From assembly GCF_041197575.1 (NCBI RefSeq), contig NZ_JBDKXB010000003.1:62001-126000 (forward strand): a DNA stretch of 64,000 nt, read 5' to 3'. The DNA comes from Thioalkalicoccus limnaeus (GTDB lineage: Bacteria > Pseudomonadota > Gammaproteobacteria > Chromatiales > Chromatiaceae). This document shows, piece after piece, positions 8,858 to 17,414 of this stretch; within the stretch, counting starts at the first letter, position 1; the number at the start of each line of letters is the position of its first letter. The position numbers and the translations under genes were made by a program. The notes under the pieces are model-generated. The model was not told where the DNA came from. It made no database searches and saw nothing but the letters and a program-made list of their open reading frames with translations.

Positions 8858-9449
8858 TGCTTTCCAGTCCGTGGCGATTCAACAGGTCGCGGATCTGATT
8901 GGCCTGATCGCGTCCGGCGACGGGCCCGGTGCGCACCCGGTGATAGGTGTCCTGGTTGTTGATCGTTACCGTTTGTATATGGGTCTGGATGCCGAGTGCC
9001 GCAAGACGCTCCCGAAGCCGCTCGGCGTCGGCCGGGCGTCGAAAGGAGGCCACCTGCAGCAGGTAGCTTTCCGCGGTCGGTGACGCCGGAGCCGGCGCCG
9101 GGTCTTGCGTCGCGGTGGGTGGGGTTGTCGGCGTCTCCTGCACCGTCAAGGGCTGTGGCCGAGGCGGAAGGGCCGGCGGCGGGGTCGCCGCGGACATGGC
9201 CTCGTTCGGGACGACGACCTCGATCTCGGGCAGGATGTCCCAGAAATGGAAACTCGGCGGTGTGGTTTGCGCGGTCTGGGGTGGCGGCCCATCTTCGCTG
9301 CCCGGAGGCTGGGTCTTCGCGGTCCAGACCAGACCGACGCTCGCGGCGCCGATCAGGCCGCCGAACATGAACCAAAAGAAACAGGGTCGTGGCTCGCGGC
9401 GTTTCACGGTCAGGGATCTTGGTGCGCCGCGCCGGTAATCGATGGTCAT
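8838..9449 (-). CDS. SPOR domain protein (FtsN-like)
   Basis: A 203-aa single-pass inner-membrane protein: a short basic cytoplasmic N-terminus, one transmembrane helix near residues 23-42 (CFFWFMFGGLIGAASVGLVW), a long Pro/Thr-rich periplasmic linker, and a C-terminal SPOR domain of ~75 residues starting at SYLLQVASFRRPADAERLRE. SPOR domains bind denuded septal glycan, so a role in cell division is likely. The start ATG lies one base past the argS stop codon, so the two are translationally coupled, an arrangement also common in other gammaproteobacteria. Called FtsN-like by architecture and neighbour. Confidence 0.85.
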   Translation of the reverse strand: MTIDYRRGAPRSLTVKRREPRPCFFWFMFGGLIGAASVGLVWTAKTQPPGSEDGPPPQTAQTTPPSFHFWDILPEIEVVVPNEAMSAATPPPALPPRPQPLTVQETPTTPPTATQDPAPAPASPTAESYLLQVASFRRPADAERLRERLAALGIQTHIQTVTINNQDTYHRVRTGPVAGRDQANQIRDLLNRHGLESITIRAQ

Positions 9450-9450
9450 G

Positions 9451-11211
9451 TCACATCGCCTCGGGGGCCGAAACACCTAGCAATTCCAAACCGTTGCGCA
9501 GCACTTGCCGGGTGGCCAGGATCAGTTTGATCCGTGCATCGCGCAATGGCTCGTCATCGACCAGGAATTGATGGGCGTTGTAGTAGGCGTGGAACTCATT
9601 GGCGAGCTCGCGCAGGAAATGCGTGATCTGGTGTGGCTCGGCGGCGACCGCGGCACCCTCGACGACCTCGGGATAGCGCGACAGCAAGCGCAGCAGCGCC
9701 TGTTCCTGTGGTTCGGTGAGCCGGTCCAGGTTGCGCTCGCCGGGGGTCGGGTCGATCGGTATCGCGCGCTCGGCGGCCTGCCGCAGCACGCTGCAGACGC
9801 GTGCATGCGCATACTGCACATAGTAGACCGGGTTGTCGGCCGATTGGGATTTCGCCAGGTCCAGATCGAAGTCGAGGTGTTGCTCGCAGCGGCGCATCAC
9901 GTAGAAGAAGCGAGCGGCATCGCGTCCGACCTCCTTGCGCAGTTCGCGGAGCGTGACGAACTGACCGGACCGCGTCGACATCTGCACCTTCTCGCCTTGC
10001 CGGTAGAGGATCGCAAACTGCACGAGCAGCACATCGAGCCGGCTCGGGTCGTCGCCGAGCGCGCTCAGGGCCGCCTTGACCCGCGGCACATAGCCATGGT
10101 GGTCGGCCCCCCAGATGTCGATGACCCGCGCGAAGCCCCGTTCCAGTTTGTCCATGTGATAGGCGATGTCCGACGCGAAGTAGGTCGGCTGCCCGTTCTC
10201 GCGCACGACGACCCGGTCCTTCTCGTCGCCGAAGGCCGTCGAGCGGAACCAGAGCGCGCCATCCCGCTCGTAGACATGGCCATTGCTCCGGAGCCGCTCG
10301 ATCGCGCGCTGAACGGCACCGCTCTCGACCAGTGACCGTTCCGAATACCATTCCTGATAGTCGACGCCGAACAACGACAGGTCATCGCGGATGTCGTCGA
10401 GGATCGTATTCAGCGCGAGCTCGAAGACATAGCGGTAGCGATGGTCGCCGAGCCCCTGCTTGGCGCACAGGATCAGCGCATCGATGTGCGCCTCCTTGTC
10501 GCCGCCATCCGGCTCGTCGCTCGGTATACCGCGAAAGAGCGCCGCGGCATCCTGGCGGTACGCATCGCCGTGTTCGCGATGCAGCGCAGCGGCGATATCC
10601 CAGACATAGTCGCCCTTGTAGCCATTGCTCGGAAAGTCCAGGGTCTCGCCGCAGAGCTCGAGGTAACGCAGCCAGACCGATGTCGCCAGGATGTCCATCT
10701 GGCGGCCGGCATCGTTGACATAGTATTCGCGGTGTACGTCGAAGCCGACCGCCGCCAGGAGATCCGCGACCACGGCGCCATAGGCGGCGCCGCGGCCGTG
10801 GCCCACGTGCAGGGGACCGGTCGGGTTCGCAGACACGAATTCCACTTGCACGCGCTGGCCGGCGCCGAGCTGGCTGCGTCCATAAGCGGGTCCGGCGGCC
10901 AGCACGGTCGGCACGATCCTGCGGTAGGCATGCGCGGCGAGATGGAAGTTGATGAAACCCGGACCGGCGATCTCGACGCGGGCGACCCCCGGCGTTTCGG
11001 GCAACGCGGCCACGAGTCGCTCGGCTAGCGCGCGCGGTTGCATGCGTGCGATCTTTGCCAATCCCAACGCGGAGTTGGTTGCGTACTCACCGTGGCTCGG
11101 GTCCCTGGTCCGGTCCACTTGCGGCGTCGGAAGCTCCGACGCGGGCAGGGTCCCGTCCTCGACCAGCCGCCGAAGCGCGTGGGTCAGGTGATCCTGGATC
11201 TGTTTCTTCAT
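9451..11211 (-). CDS. argS: Arginyl-tRNA synthetase
   Basis: Class I aminoacyl-tRNA synthetase charging tRNA-Arg. The 586-aa length is typical. An N-terminal Add-1 domain, the HIGH-like motif HVGHGRGAAYG (about residue 131) and a KMSK-equivalent loop VQMSTRSGQFVTL are visible, followed by the DALR anticodon-binding domain ending LGVSAPEAM. The upstream 300 bp contain a structured repeat (see 11249-11362) in the same orientation, 38 bp before the start codon, so it may lie in the argS leader. Confidence 0.97.
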   Translation of the reverse strand: MKKQIQDHLTHALRRLVEDGTLPASELPTPQVDRTRDPSHGEYATNSALGLAKIARMQPRALAERLVAALPETPGVARVEIAGPGFINFHLAAHAYRRIVPTVLAAGPAYGRSQLGAGQRVQVEFVSANPTGPLHVGHGRGAAYGAVVADLLAAVGFDVHREYYVNDAGRQMDILATSVWLRYLELCGETLDFPSNGYKGDYVWDIAAALHREHGDAYRQDAAALFRGIPSDEPDGGDKEAHIDALILCAKQGLGDHRYRYVFELALNTILDDIRDDLSLFGVDYQEWYSERSLVESGAVQRAIERLRSNGHVYERDGALWFRSTAFGDEKDRVVVRENGQPTYFASDIAYHMDKLERGFARVIDIWGADHHGYVPRVKAALSALGDDPSRLDVLLVQFAILYRQGEKVQMSTRSGQFVTLRELRKEVGRDAARFFYVMRRCEQHLDFDLDLAKSQSADNPVYYVQYAHARVCSVLRQAAERAIPIDPTPGERNLDRLTEPQEQALLRLLSRYPEVVEGAAVAAEPHQITHFLRELANEFHAYYNAHQFLVDDEPLRDARIKLILATRQVLRNGLELLGVSAPEAM

Positions 11212-11248
11212 GGATACCGTTATCGAGCGGTGCGGAACTTAGGGGGAG

Positions 11249-11362
11249 TTCGAAGAAGGGCCATCCGGGCAATCTTCGCGACGCAAAACGACAATGCGGT
11301 TTCCGCATTGCTTCATGTTCGGTCGCCGAGGTGACCGAACATGGCGGGGCATCCGCACCCCC
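11249..11362 (-). repeat. Structured intergenic repeat, copy A (upstream of argS)
   Basis: Homologous to 21462-21578 on the opposite strand. Read on the minus strand it carries the shared blocks GGATGCCCCGCCAT, ATGAAGCAA, CGCATTGTCG, TTGCGTC and TTGCCCGGATGGC. Hairpins: CATGTTCGGTC / GACCGAACATG (11 bp, plus 11314-11343 region), CAATGCGG / CCGCATTG (11292-11310) and CGAAGA / TCTTCG (11251-11278) whose loop contains TTGCCCGGATGGC. A short open frame beginning MPRH crosses it, but differences from copy B are not concentrated at third codon positions and a 1-nt indel shifts the frame. The rest of 11212-11511 holds no gene. Confidence 0.8.
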
Positions 11363-11511
11363 TGGGACACGCTGGATCGGTCAGCATGGTTCCAGGAGGT
11401 CTCAGCCGCGTCGGCCGAGCATGGATTCAACCACCGGCACAGCATACCGTAAAGCCGCGCTGCCTGTCGGCCTCGGATCGCGCCCGTTGCCACCAGATCA
11501 TGATCGCACGG

Positions 11512-13080
11512 CTACTTTTCTCGCCATAGGGTTCGGTAGAGGTCGTGCCGCCGGTCACGCAGGTTCTGAACGGTCCCCGAGTTGCGCGCCAAACGCAGCG
11601 ATTCGAGACGCAGGTCGGCGAAGGCGACGGTCTCGACGTTCGGCGTCGTGTCGGCTGCGATGCCATCACGGGCGAACGGGAAGTCGCACGGGGTCAGGAT
11701 GCAGCTTTGCGCATACTGGATGTCCATGTTGTGCACGTTCGGCAGGTTGCCGACATTGCCGGACATGGCGACGTAACACTGATTTTCGACGGCGCGGGCC
11801 TGGGCGCAGTAGCGCACGCGCAGGTACGATTGACGTTCGTCGGTGCAGAATGGCACGAAGATGATGTTGGTTCCCTGGTCGGCGAGATGACGCGCGAGTT
11901 CCGGGAACTCGGCGTCGTAGCAGATCAATACCCCGATCGGACCACAGTCGGTGTCGATCGCTTGCAGCGTGTTGCCGCCTTCGATGTTCCACCAGTAGAT
12001 CTCATTCGGGGTCGGATGGATCTTCGGCTGTTCGAAGATTTCTCCTCCACGCAGGCAGACATAGCTGATGTTCTCGACCCGGCCGTTGGGCATGCGCGTC
12101 GGATGGGATCCGCCGATGATATTGATGTTGTGTCGGATCGCCATCTCGCGCAGCGATTCCTTGAGGGGGTCCGTGTACTGAGTCAGGGCCTCGATCGACT
12201 CCGCCGGGGTCAACTCCTGATCCTGCATGGACAGGAGCTGCAGCGAGAAGAGCTCCGGGAAGACCACGAAATCGGCGCGGTACTCCGAGGTGACGTCGAC
12301 GAAATAGCGCACCAGGTTCGTGAACTCGGCGAACGAGCGCACCCGCCGCTGCATGTACTGGACGGTGGCGATCCGTACCGTATCAGGGAGGCGCCCTCCA
12401 TAGCTGCGGGCACGGCGTTCCTCGGCGTCGTCGAGGGCATTCGGATTGCGCCACAGCAGGTGCACACCGTAGCCGAGCGAGTCCTTGTCTTCCGGAAGAT
12501 AGTCGGGCAGCAACCCGAGGACCTCGAAGCCGTTGCGCAGTTGAAAGCTCAAGACCGGGTCGCGTTGGCGGTTGCTCTTGACCTCCTCGAGGTAGGCATC
12601 AGGGGTCCCGAAGCGGTTCTTCCGCCGCGCCAGGGTCGGCAGCCGTCCGCCGAAGACGATGCCCTTCAGCCGCCATGCCTGGGCCAGCTTGCGCCGCTCG
12701 TCGTAGAGCCGTTGACCGATGCGCAGGCCCCGGTAGGCCGGGTCGACGCATACCTCCATGCCGTACAGGTACTCGCCTTCCGGGTCGTGTCGGGAGGCGT
12801 AGCCGCCCCCGGTGATCTCGCTCCAGGTATGCGGTTTCAGTGCGAGCTCAGGTCCAATCTGGAAGGTGGCGCAATAGCCGACCACCGCGCCCTCGTATTC
12901 GGCGACGAACTGCCCCTCGGGAAAGTTGTGGATCTGACCGCGCAAGACACTGGTCGAATAGGTGCCCAAGCCGCTATCGGCATAGACACGGGTGACCAGG
13001 TCGCGGATGGCTGGGATGTCCTTGACGCGGGCGTTGCGCACGAGGAGCTGCGGCTTACTGGTCTTCTTACTGCTCGGCAT
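11512..13080 (-). CDS. GNAT acetyltransferase - carbon-nitrogen hydrolase (nitrilase) fusion
   Basis: A 522-aa two-domain protein. Residues ~11-210 form a GNAT domain (EGEYLYGMEVCVDPAYRGLR leads into the acetyl-CoA loop RIGQRLYDERR). Residues ~234-505 form a nitrilase-superfamily amidase with the Glu-Lys-Cys triad visible: Glu of VVFPELFSL, Lys of EQPKIHPTPNE, and Cys of GVLICYDAEFPE. Such fusions are widespread in proteobacteria, but the substrate is unknown; an amide-hydrolysing or amide-metabolite repair role is inferred. The ATG at 13080 has CGGAGA upstream; longer starts extend into low-complexity antisense-like sequence. Transcribed alone, divergent from the oxidoreductase gene. Confidence 0.88.
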   Translation of the reverse strand: MPSSKKTSKPQLLVRNARVKDIPAIRDLVTRVYADSGLGTYSTSVLRGQIHNFPEGQFVAEYEGAVVGYCATFQIGPELALKPHTWSEITGGGYASRHDPEGEYLYGMEVCVDPAYRGLRIGQRLYDERRKLAQAWRLKGIVFGGRLPTLARRKNRFGTPDAYLEEVKSNRQRDPVLSFQLRNGFEVLGLLPDYLPEDKDSLGYGVHLLWRNPNALDDAEERRARSYGGRLPDTVRIATVQYMQRRVRSFAEFTNLVRYFVDVTSEYRADFVVFPELFSLQLLSMQDQELTPAESIEALTQYTDPLKESLREMAIRHNINIIGGSHPTRMPNGRVENISYVCLRGGEIFEQPKIHPTPNEIYWWNIEGGNTLQAIDTDCGPIGVLICYDAEFPELARHLADQGTNIIFVPFCTDERQSYLRVRYCAQARAVENQCYVAMSGNVGNLPNVHNMDIQYAQSCILTPCDFPFARDGIAADTTPNVETVAFADLRLESLRLARNSGTVQNLRDRRHDLYRTLWREK

Positions 13081-13281
13081 GCGGTGCGTTCTCCGTTCGG
13101 GGATGGGTGCGCGATTCGGTTTGGGCCCTTGCGTGCTCGCTTGGGTGCCAGGGGGCAAGCCTGGCCAGGGGGTCGGTCTCCTGTCAAGCCTTGCCCCGTT
13201 GCGCACGCGCCCGCGACCAAGAGTAGGATGTAGCCTGGTTGAAGACCAACCGATCCAGTCGACGAAGAAGGAGGGTAGCTC

Positions 13282-14286
13282 ATGAAGGCGATCCTGATGC
13301 GTGAGCCGGGTGCCGCGGGGTGCCTGGCCTACGATGAGGTGTCATTACCGACGATCGACGCCCCGAGCGAGATCCTGGTGCGGTTGCGTGCGGCCGGCGT
13401 CAATCCGATCGACACCAAATTGCGCGCCCGCGGTGTCTTGGTGCCCGATGGGCTGCCGGCGATACTCGGATGCGATGGCGCGGGCGTCGTCGAAGCCGTT
13501 GGTCGCGATGTGACCCGCTTCAAGCCCGGGGATGAGGTCTGGTTCTGTCACGGTGGCCTCGGCGGACTCACTGGTAACTATGCGGAGTACATCGTCGTCG
13601 ACGCGACGATCGCGCAGCCCAAGCCCCGCTCGATCGGCTTCGTCGAGAGTGCCGCCGCTCCGCTGGTCCTGATCACCGCCTGGGAAGCCCTGTATGATCG
13701 CGCCCGGCTCGGCGAAGGCCAGACGGTGCTGATCCACGCCGGTGCCGGTGGCGTCGGCCATGTCGCGATTCAGTTGGCCAGGTTGGCCGGTGCCCGGGTC
13801 TGTGCCACGGTCAGCAGCCCGGAAAAGGCCGCCTTCGTGCACGATCTGGGCGCCGAGTGCGCGATCAATTACCGCGACGAGGACGTCACCGAGATGATCA
13901 TGAGTTGGACCGAGGGGCGCGGGGTCGATGTCGCCTTGGATACGGTCGGCCCGGCCGTATTTCGCCGGACGATCCCGGCCATGGCCCATTATGGCGACCT
14001 GATCTCGATTCTCGATCCCGGACCCGATCTCGATCTTCACGAGGCCCGCCAACGCAATCTTCGGATCAGCCTAGAACTGATGCTGACGCCGATGCTGCAA
14101 CCGCTGCCGCAGGCTCGTGCACATCAATGCGAGATCCTGCGGCGGTGCGGCGAGTTGATCGACCGTAATCAGTTGCGCATCCATGTCTCCGAGACCTTCC
14201 CGTTGAGCGAAGCGGCCGCGGCGCACCGGGCGATCGAGGCCGGGCACACGCAAGGCAAGCTGGTCTTGACCATGGACCATGAATGA
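13282..14286 (+). CDS. Zinc-independent MDR oxidoreductase (quinone oxidoreductase family)
   Basis: A 334-aa medium-chain dehydrogenase/reductase with the NAD(P)-binding motif HAGAGGVGHVAIQLA (about residue 154). It lacks the catalytic zinc Cys/His set of classical alcohol dehydrogenases and resembles NADPH:quinone reductase and zeta-crystallin-like proteins. GGAGGGTAGCTC precedes the ATG. The following phosphoesterase gene starts 8 bp before its stop, so the two are probably cotranscribed. Substrate cannot be inferred. Confidence 0.88.
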   Translation: MKAILMREPGAAGCLAYDEVSLPTIDAPSEILVRLRAAGVNPIDTKLRARGVLVPDGLPAILGCDGAGVVEAVGRDVTRFKPGDEVWFCHGGLGGLTGNYAEYIVVDATIAQPKPRSIGFVESAAAPLVLITAWEALYDRARLGEGQTVLIHAGAGGVGHVAIQLARLAGARVCATVSSPEKAAFVHDLGAECAINYRDEDVTEMIMSWTEGRGVDVALDTVGPAVFRRTIPAMAHYGDLISILDPGPDLDLHEARQRNLRISLELMLTPMLQPLPQARAHQCEILRRCGELIDRNQLRIHVSETFPLSEAAAAHRAIEAGHTQGKLVLTMDHE

Positions 14287-14866
14287 ACCAGATCAGGCGG
14301 GACGACGGCGTGTCGCCATTCTGTCGGATACGCACGGCGACCTGGATGATCGGGTCGCCGATCTGGTCAGCGAATGCGATCTCGCAGTCCACGGTGGCGA
14401 CATCGGTGGGCTTTCGGTGCTCGCGCGGTTGACGCCGCGCGGTGGGCGGGTCATCGCCGTGCGCGGCAACAACGACCAGCCGCGGCACTGGCCGGTCGAC
14501 GAACGGCAGATCCTCGATTGCTTGCCGGAGATCGCCGACGTGGTGCTGCCGGGTGGACAGCTGATCTTGATCCATGGTCACCAGTATCCGGCCTTCCGGC
14601 GTCACGCGATGCTGCGGCGTCGTTTCCCGCAGGCCCGGGCAGTCGTGTATGGCCACAGCCATCATCTGAGCATCGATCGGGACCAGGCGCCCTGGATCTT
14701 GAATCCCGGTGCGGCGGGTCGCGTGCGCACGCACGGTGGCGCGTCCTGCCTGATCCTGACCGCGACCGAAACCGATTGGTCATTGGTCGTGCATCGTTTC
14801 GCGTTGACCCCGCGGCGGCGTCCGAGGCCGCGCCGAGGTCTCGACCAGTCGGCCGCGGCACCCTGA
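14279..14866 (+). CDS. Metallophosphoesterase, YfcE/MJ0936 family
   Basis: A 195-aa calcineurin-like phosphoesterase. Metal-binding motifs are intact: SDTHGD, HGGDIGG, RGNND, a lone His in LILIHGHQYP, and GHSHH, followed by NPGAAGRVR. Family members hydrolyse phosphodiesters such as bis-pNPP in vitro, with unclear natural substrates. It overlaps the upstream oxidoreductase by 8 bp. The C-terminus has a basic tail (RRRPRPRRG) not needed for catalysis. Confidence 0.88.
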   Translation: MNEPDQAGRRRVAILSDTHGDLDDRVADLVSECDLAVHGGDIGGLSVLARLTPRGGRVIAVRGNNDQPRHWPVDERQILDCLPEIADVVLPGGQLILIHGHQYPAFRRHAMLRRRFPQARAVVYGHSHHLSIDRDQAPWILNPGAAGRVRTHGGASCLILTATETDWSLVVHRFALTPRRRPRPRRGLDQSAAAP

Positions 14867-14894
14867 CGGAGCCTCGGCAAGCTTGTGGCGACCG

Positions 14895-14922
14895 TTGAAA
14901 AACCGGCCGCCACGACTATGCT
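14895..14922 (+). promoter_or_regulatory. Predicted sigma-70-type promoter of hsp20
   Basis: TTGAAA (14895-14900), a 16-bp spacer, then TATGCT (14917-14922), 38 bp before the hsp20 ATG. The -35 box is also close to the sigma-32 TTGAAA, but the C-rich sigma-32 -10 box was not seen. Confidence 0.45.
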
Positions 14923-14960
14923 TACGGGTAGGATCGAGTGAACCGAAAAGGAGGATCATC

Positions 14961-15446
14961 ATGAAGACCAAACGCACCGAGATGGCGGCAACCGATCCTC
15001 ATCGGGAGATGCATCTTCTTGGTGAGATGGACCGCCTGTTCGAGAACTTCTTCCCCCGCGGCTGGATGCGTCCATGGCGTCGCGGGTGGCCGGAATGGAC
15101 CATGGAGATGGCACCGTTCACGATGACGGCTCCGCGTGTCGACGTCATCGATCGCGAGTCCGACATCCTGGTCCGGGCCGAGGTGCCGGGCGTCGACCGC
15201 AAGGACATCGAGGTCGATCTATCCGGTCAGACGCTGACGATCCGCGGCGAGCGGCGTCGCGAGGAGAAGCGGGAGCGCGACGACTACCTGTATGAGGAGA
15301 TCGCGCACGGGACTTTCAGTCGCGTGATTCACCTGCCGCAAGACGTCTTGGCCGATGAGGTCAAGGCCGAGTTCCGCGACGGGGTTCTCGAGATTCGTCT
15401 GCCGAAGGTCACGGCGACCGAGCGCAAGCGGATCGAGATCGTCTAG
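14961..15446 (+). CDS. Small heat shock protein, Hsp20 family
   Basis: A 161-aa alpha-crystallin-type chaperone that holds unfolding proteins for refolding by Hsp70/Hsp60. The alpha-crystallin domain occupies residues ~52-150 (PRVDVIDRESDILVRAEVPG, then VDLSGQTLTIRGERR) and ends with a conserved V/I-x-L-type stretch LEIRLPKV. A very strong ribosome site AAAGGAGGA precedes ATG 14961. The N-terminal arm is Trp/Met rich (RGWMRPWRRGWPEW), which may mediate oligomerisation or client binding. Confidence 0.93.
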   Translation: MKTKRTEMAATDPHREMHLLGEMDRLFENFFPRGWMRPWRRGWPEWTMEMAPFTMTAPRVDVIDRESDILVRAEVPGVDRKDIEVDLSGQTLTIRGERRREEKRERDDYLYEEIAHGTFSRVIHLPQDVLADEVKAEFRDGVLEIRLPKVTATERKRIEIV

Positions 15447-15518
15447 CGATCAAGAGGGTATTGTCCGCTGAGGATCGGATCAGGAGACAGGTCCGAGACG
15501 ACGGCACAGCAATCCACA

Positions 15519-15580
15519 CCCCGCAAGCGGGGACAGGCGCCGCGCAGGCGCTCTCGTGGGGCCGGTCTAGAAGACCGGCC
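15519..15580. repeat. Two perfect hairpins downstream of hsp20
   Basis: CCCCGC-AA-GCGGGG at 15519-15532 and GGCCGGTCT-AGA-AGACCGGCC at 15560-15580. Neither is followed by a clear T-run, so they could be factor-assisted terminators for hsp20 or structure in the leader of the next gene. Confidence 0.5.
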
Positions 15581-15642
15581 TCGCCTTTCGACGTCGATCC
15601 AGGTTTCCCTCCCCCAACGGGATTCGCTCGGAGGTGTTGGCG

Positions 15643-16803
15643 ATGCATTCGATCCCATGGCTGATCCTGACCATTGCGCTCGGCCTGGCCTCGTGCGACA
15701 GCGATGCCCTGACGGGACCCGTCTCGCCGACCGGCGATGTGCCGGAGGCGACCGGGTGGCGCGCTGAGACCCTGATCGAAGGGTTGGAACACCCATGGGC
15801 GATCGACTGGTTGCCAGACGGGACGGCCCTCGTCACCGAGCGGCCGGGACGGCTGCGGGTCATCCGTGATGGACGGCTCGTGGAGGAGCCGGTCGGCGGT
15901 TTGCCAGAGATCCTGGCCCATGGCCAGGGCGGCCTGCTCGACCTGTCACTGCATCCAGATTTCGCCAGGAATCGTCTGGTCTATTTCACCTACGCGACGG
16001 GAACGCAGCAGGCCAACCGCACCGCGCTCGGCCGAGGCCGGTTCGATGACCAACGCCTGACGTCGGTCGAGGTCCTGTTCGAGGTTGCCGATGACAAGTC
16101 GGGCGGACAGCACTTTGGGGCCCGTATCCTGTGGTTGCCCGACCAGAGCCTGTTGCTGACTATCGGCGACGGCGGTAATCCGCCGATTTCCCACGCCGGC
16201 ACCGATATCCGCGAGCAGGCACAGCACCTCGGTACCCATTTCGGCAAGATCCTGCGGTTGACCGACGAGGGCCGCGCGCATCCGGATAACCCATTCATCG
16301 ACGACGCGAGTGCGCGCGCCGAGATCTGGAGCCTGGGTCACCGCAATATACAAGGGCTGGCCCGTGACTCAACGACTGGCCGCATCTGGGCCAACGAACA
16401 TGGTCCGCGCGGTGGCGACGAACTGAATCTGATCGAACGCGGCGCGAATTACGGTTGGCCGCGGGTGACCTATGGGCGCGAATACTGGGGGCCGAGAGTC
16501 AGCGACAAGACCACGGCACCGGGGATGCGCGACCCGAAGGTCGTCTGGACGCCTTCCAAGGCCCCGAGCGGTTTGGCCTTCTACACCGGCGAGGTCTTCC
16601 CGGCCTGGCAGGGCAACCTGTTCAGCGGCGCGCTCGTCTTTCAAGAGGTGCGGCGCATCACACTCGACGGCGAACGGGTCGTTGGCGAGGACAAATTATC
16701 GATCGGTCAGCGGGTGCGCGATGTGCGCCAAGGGCCCGATGGTTACTTGTATATCCTCACGGACGCTCCACGCGGCCGTTTGTTGCGGATCGTGCCGGAC
16801 TGA
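15643..16803 (+). CDS. PQQ-dependent aldose sugar dehydrogenase-like lipoprotein
   Basis: A 386-aa predicted lipoprotein (N-terminus ending LASC, Cys at residue 18) of the soluble-type glucose/aldose dehydrogenase fold, a six-bladed propeller resembling E. coli YliI. Conserved segments include HPWAIDWLPDG (catalytic His), GQGGLLDLSLHPDF, LLTIGDGGN, HRNIQGLA and NEHGPRGGDELN. PQQ use is expected from the family; no PQQ synthesis genes are in the window. The ATG at 15643 has GGAGG eight bases upstream; an in-frame GTG at 15634 is less likely. Its end overlaps coaE by 47 bp in convergent orientation. Confidence 0.88.
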   Translation: MHSIPWLILTIALGLASCDSDALTGPVSPTGDVPEATGWRAETLIEGLEHPWAIDWLPDGTALVTERPGRLRVIRDGRLVEEPVGGLPEILAHGQGGLLDLSLHPDFARNRLVYFTYATGTQQANRTALGRGRFDDQRLTSVEVLFEVADDKSGGQHFGARILWLPDQSLLLTIGDGGNPPISHAGTDIREQAQHLGTHFGKILRLTDEGRAHPDNPFIDDASARAEIWSLGHRNIQGLARDSTTGRIWANEHGPRGGDELNLIERGANYGWPRVTYGREYWGPRVSDKTTAPGMRDPKVVWTPSKAPSGLAFYTGEVFPAWQGNLFSGALVFQEVRRITLDGERVVGEDKLSIGQRVRDVRQGPDGYLYILTDAPRGRLLRIVPD

Positions 16804-17413
16804 TGCCTTCGGTTCTCCACTCGCGACTGAGGCCTTGGTAAAGGTCGTGTAGTCGCGCGACTTGATCGGCCAGTCGCGCCGGATCGCCGCTGTTATCGAT
16901 CAGATCATCGGCTTGCGCGAGGCGCGTCGAACGCGTGACCTGCGCGGCCATGACGCGTTCGATCTCGTCTTCGGCCATCCCGCTGCGGGCCTTGACCCGC
17001 TCGATTCGAAGTGCCTTCGGGGCATCGACGACGAGGATTCGGTCAGCCAGGTCTTGCTGGCCGGTCTCGAGCAGCAAGGGGATGACCAGAATCGCGTAGG
17101 GTGCGTTCACCGAGGCGAGCCAGGAGCGGATCGCGGCGCCGATGCGTGGATGCAGAATGGCTTCGAGCCGCTGGCGTGCCGCCTGGTCACGGAAGACCAG
17201 GTGACGCAATGCGGCGCGGTCGAGTGCCCCGTCCTGGTTCAGCACCGAGGGTCCAAAGACCGCGACGATGTCGGTCGTCGCCGGTTCACCAGGCGCCGTC
17301 AGAGTATGGGCCAATCGATCGGCGTCGATGATCGGCACGCCGTACGCGGCGAACAGGTCCGCGACCGTCGATTTGCCGCTGCCGATGCCGCCAGTCAGCG
17401 CGATGCGCAGCAT
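16757..17413 (-). CDS. coaE: Dephospho-CoA kinase
   Basis: CoaE phosphorylates the 3'-OH of dephospho-CoA, the last step in CoA synthesis. The P-loop GGIGSGKST is at residues 8-16, and LAHTLTAPG, VFRDQAARQRLEAILHP and VIPLLLETG are family blocks. 218 aa, normal length plus a short tail that overlaps the convergent sugar-dehydrogenase gene. It starts one base after the pilD stop, matching the pilD-coaE coupling of other gammaproteobacteria; yacG, usually next, is absent here. Confidence 0.96.
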   Translation of the reverse strand: MLRIALTGGIGSGKSTVADLFAAYGVPIIDADRLAHTLTAPGEPATTDIVAVFGPSVLNQDGALDRAALRHLVFRDQAARQRLEAILHPRIGAAIRSWLASVNAPYAILVIPLLLETGQQDLADRILVVDAPKALRIERVKARSGMAEDEIERVMAAQVTRSTRLAQADDLIDNSGDPARLADQVARLHDLYQGLSREWRTEGISPARSATNGRVERP

Positions 17414-17414
17414 C

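Noticed and set aside
11239..11493. Small protein starting MPRH within the structured repeat
   Set aside because: Shared residues follow from shared DNA; changes are not third-position biased and a 1-nt indel separates the frames of the two copies. Kept as part of the repeat, not called as a gene.
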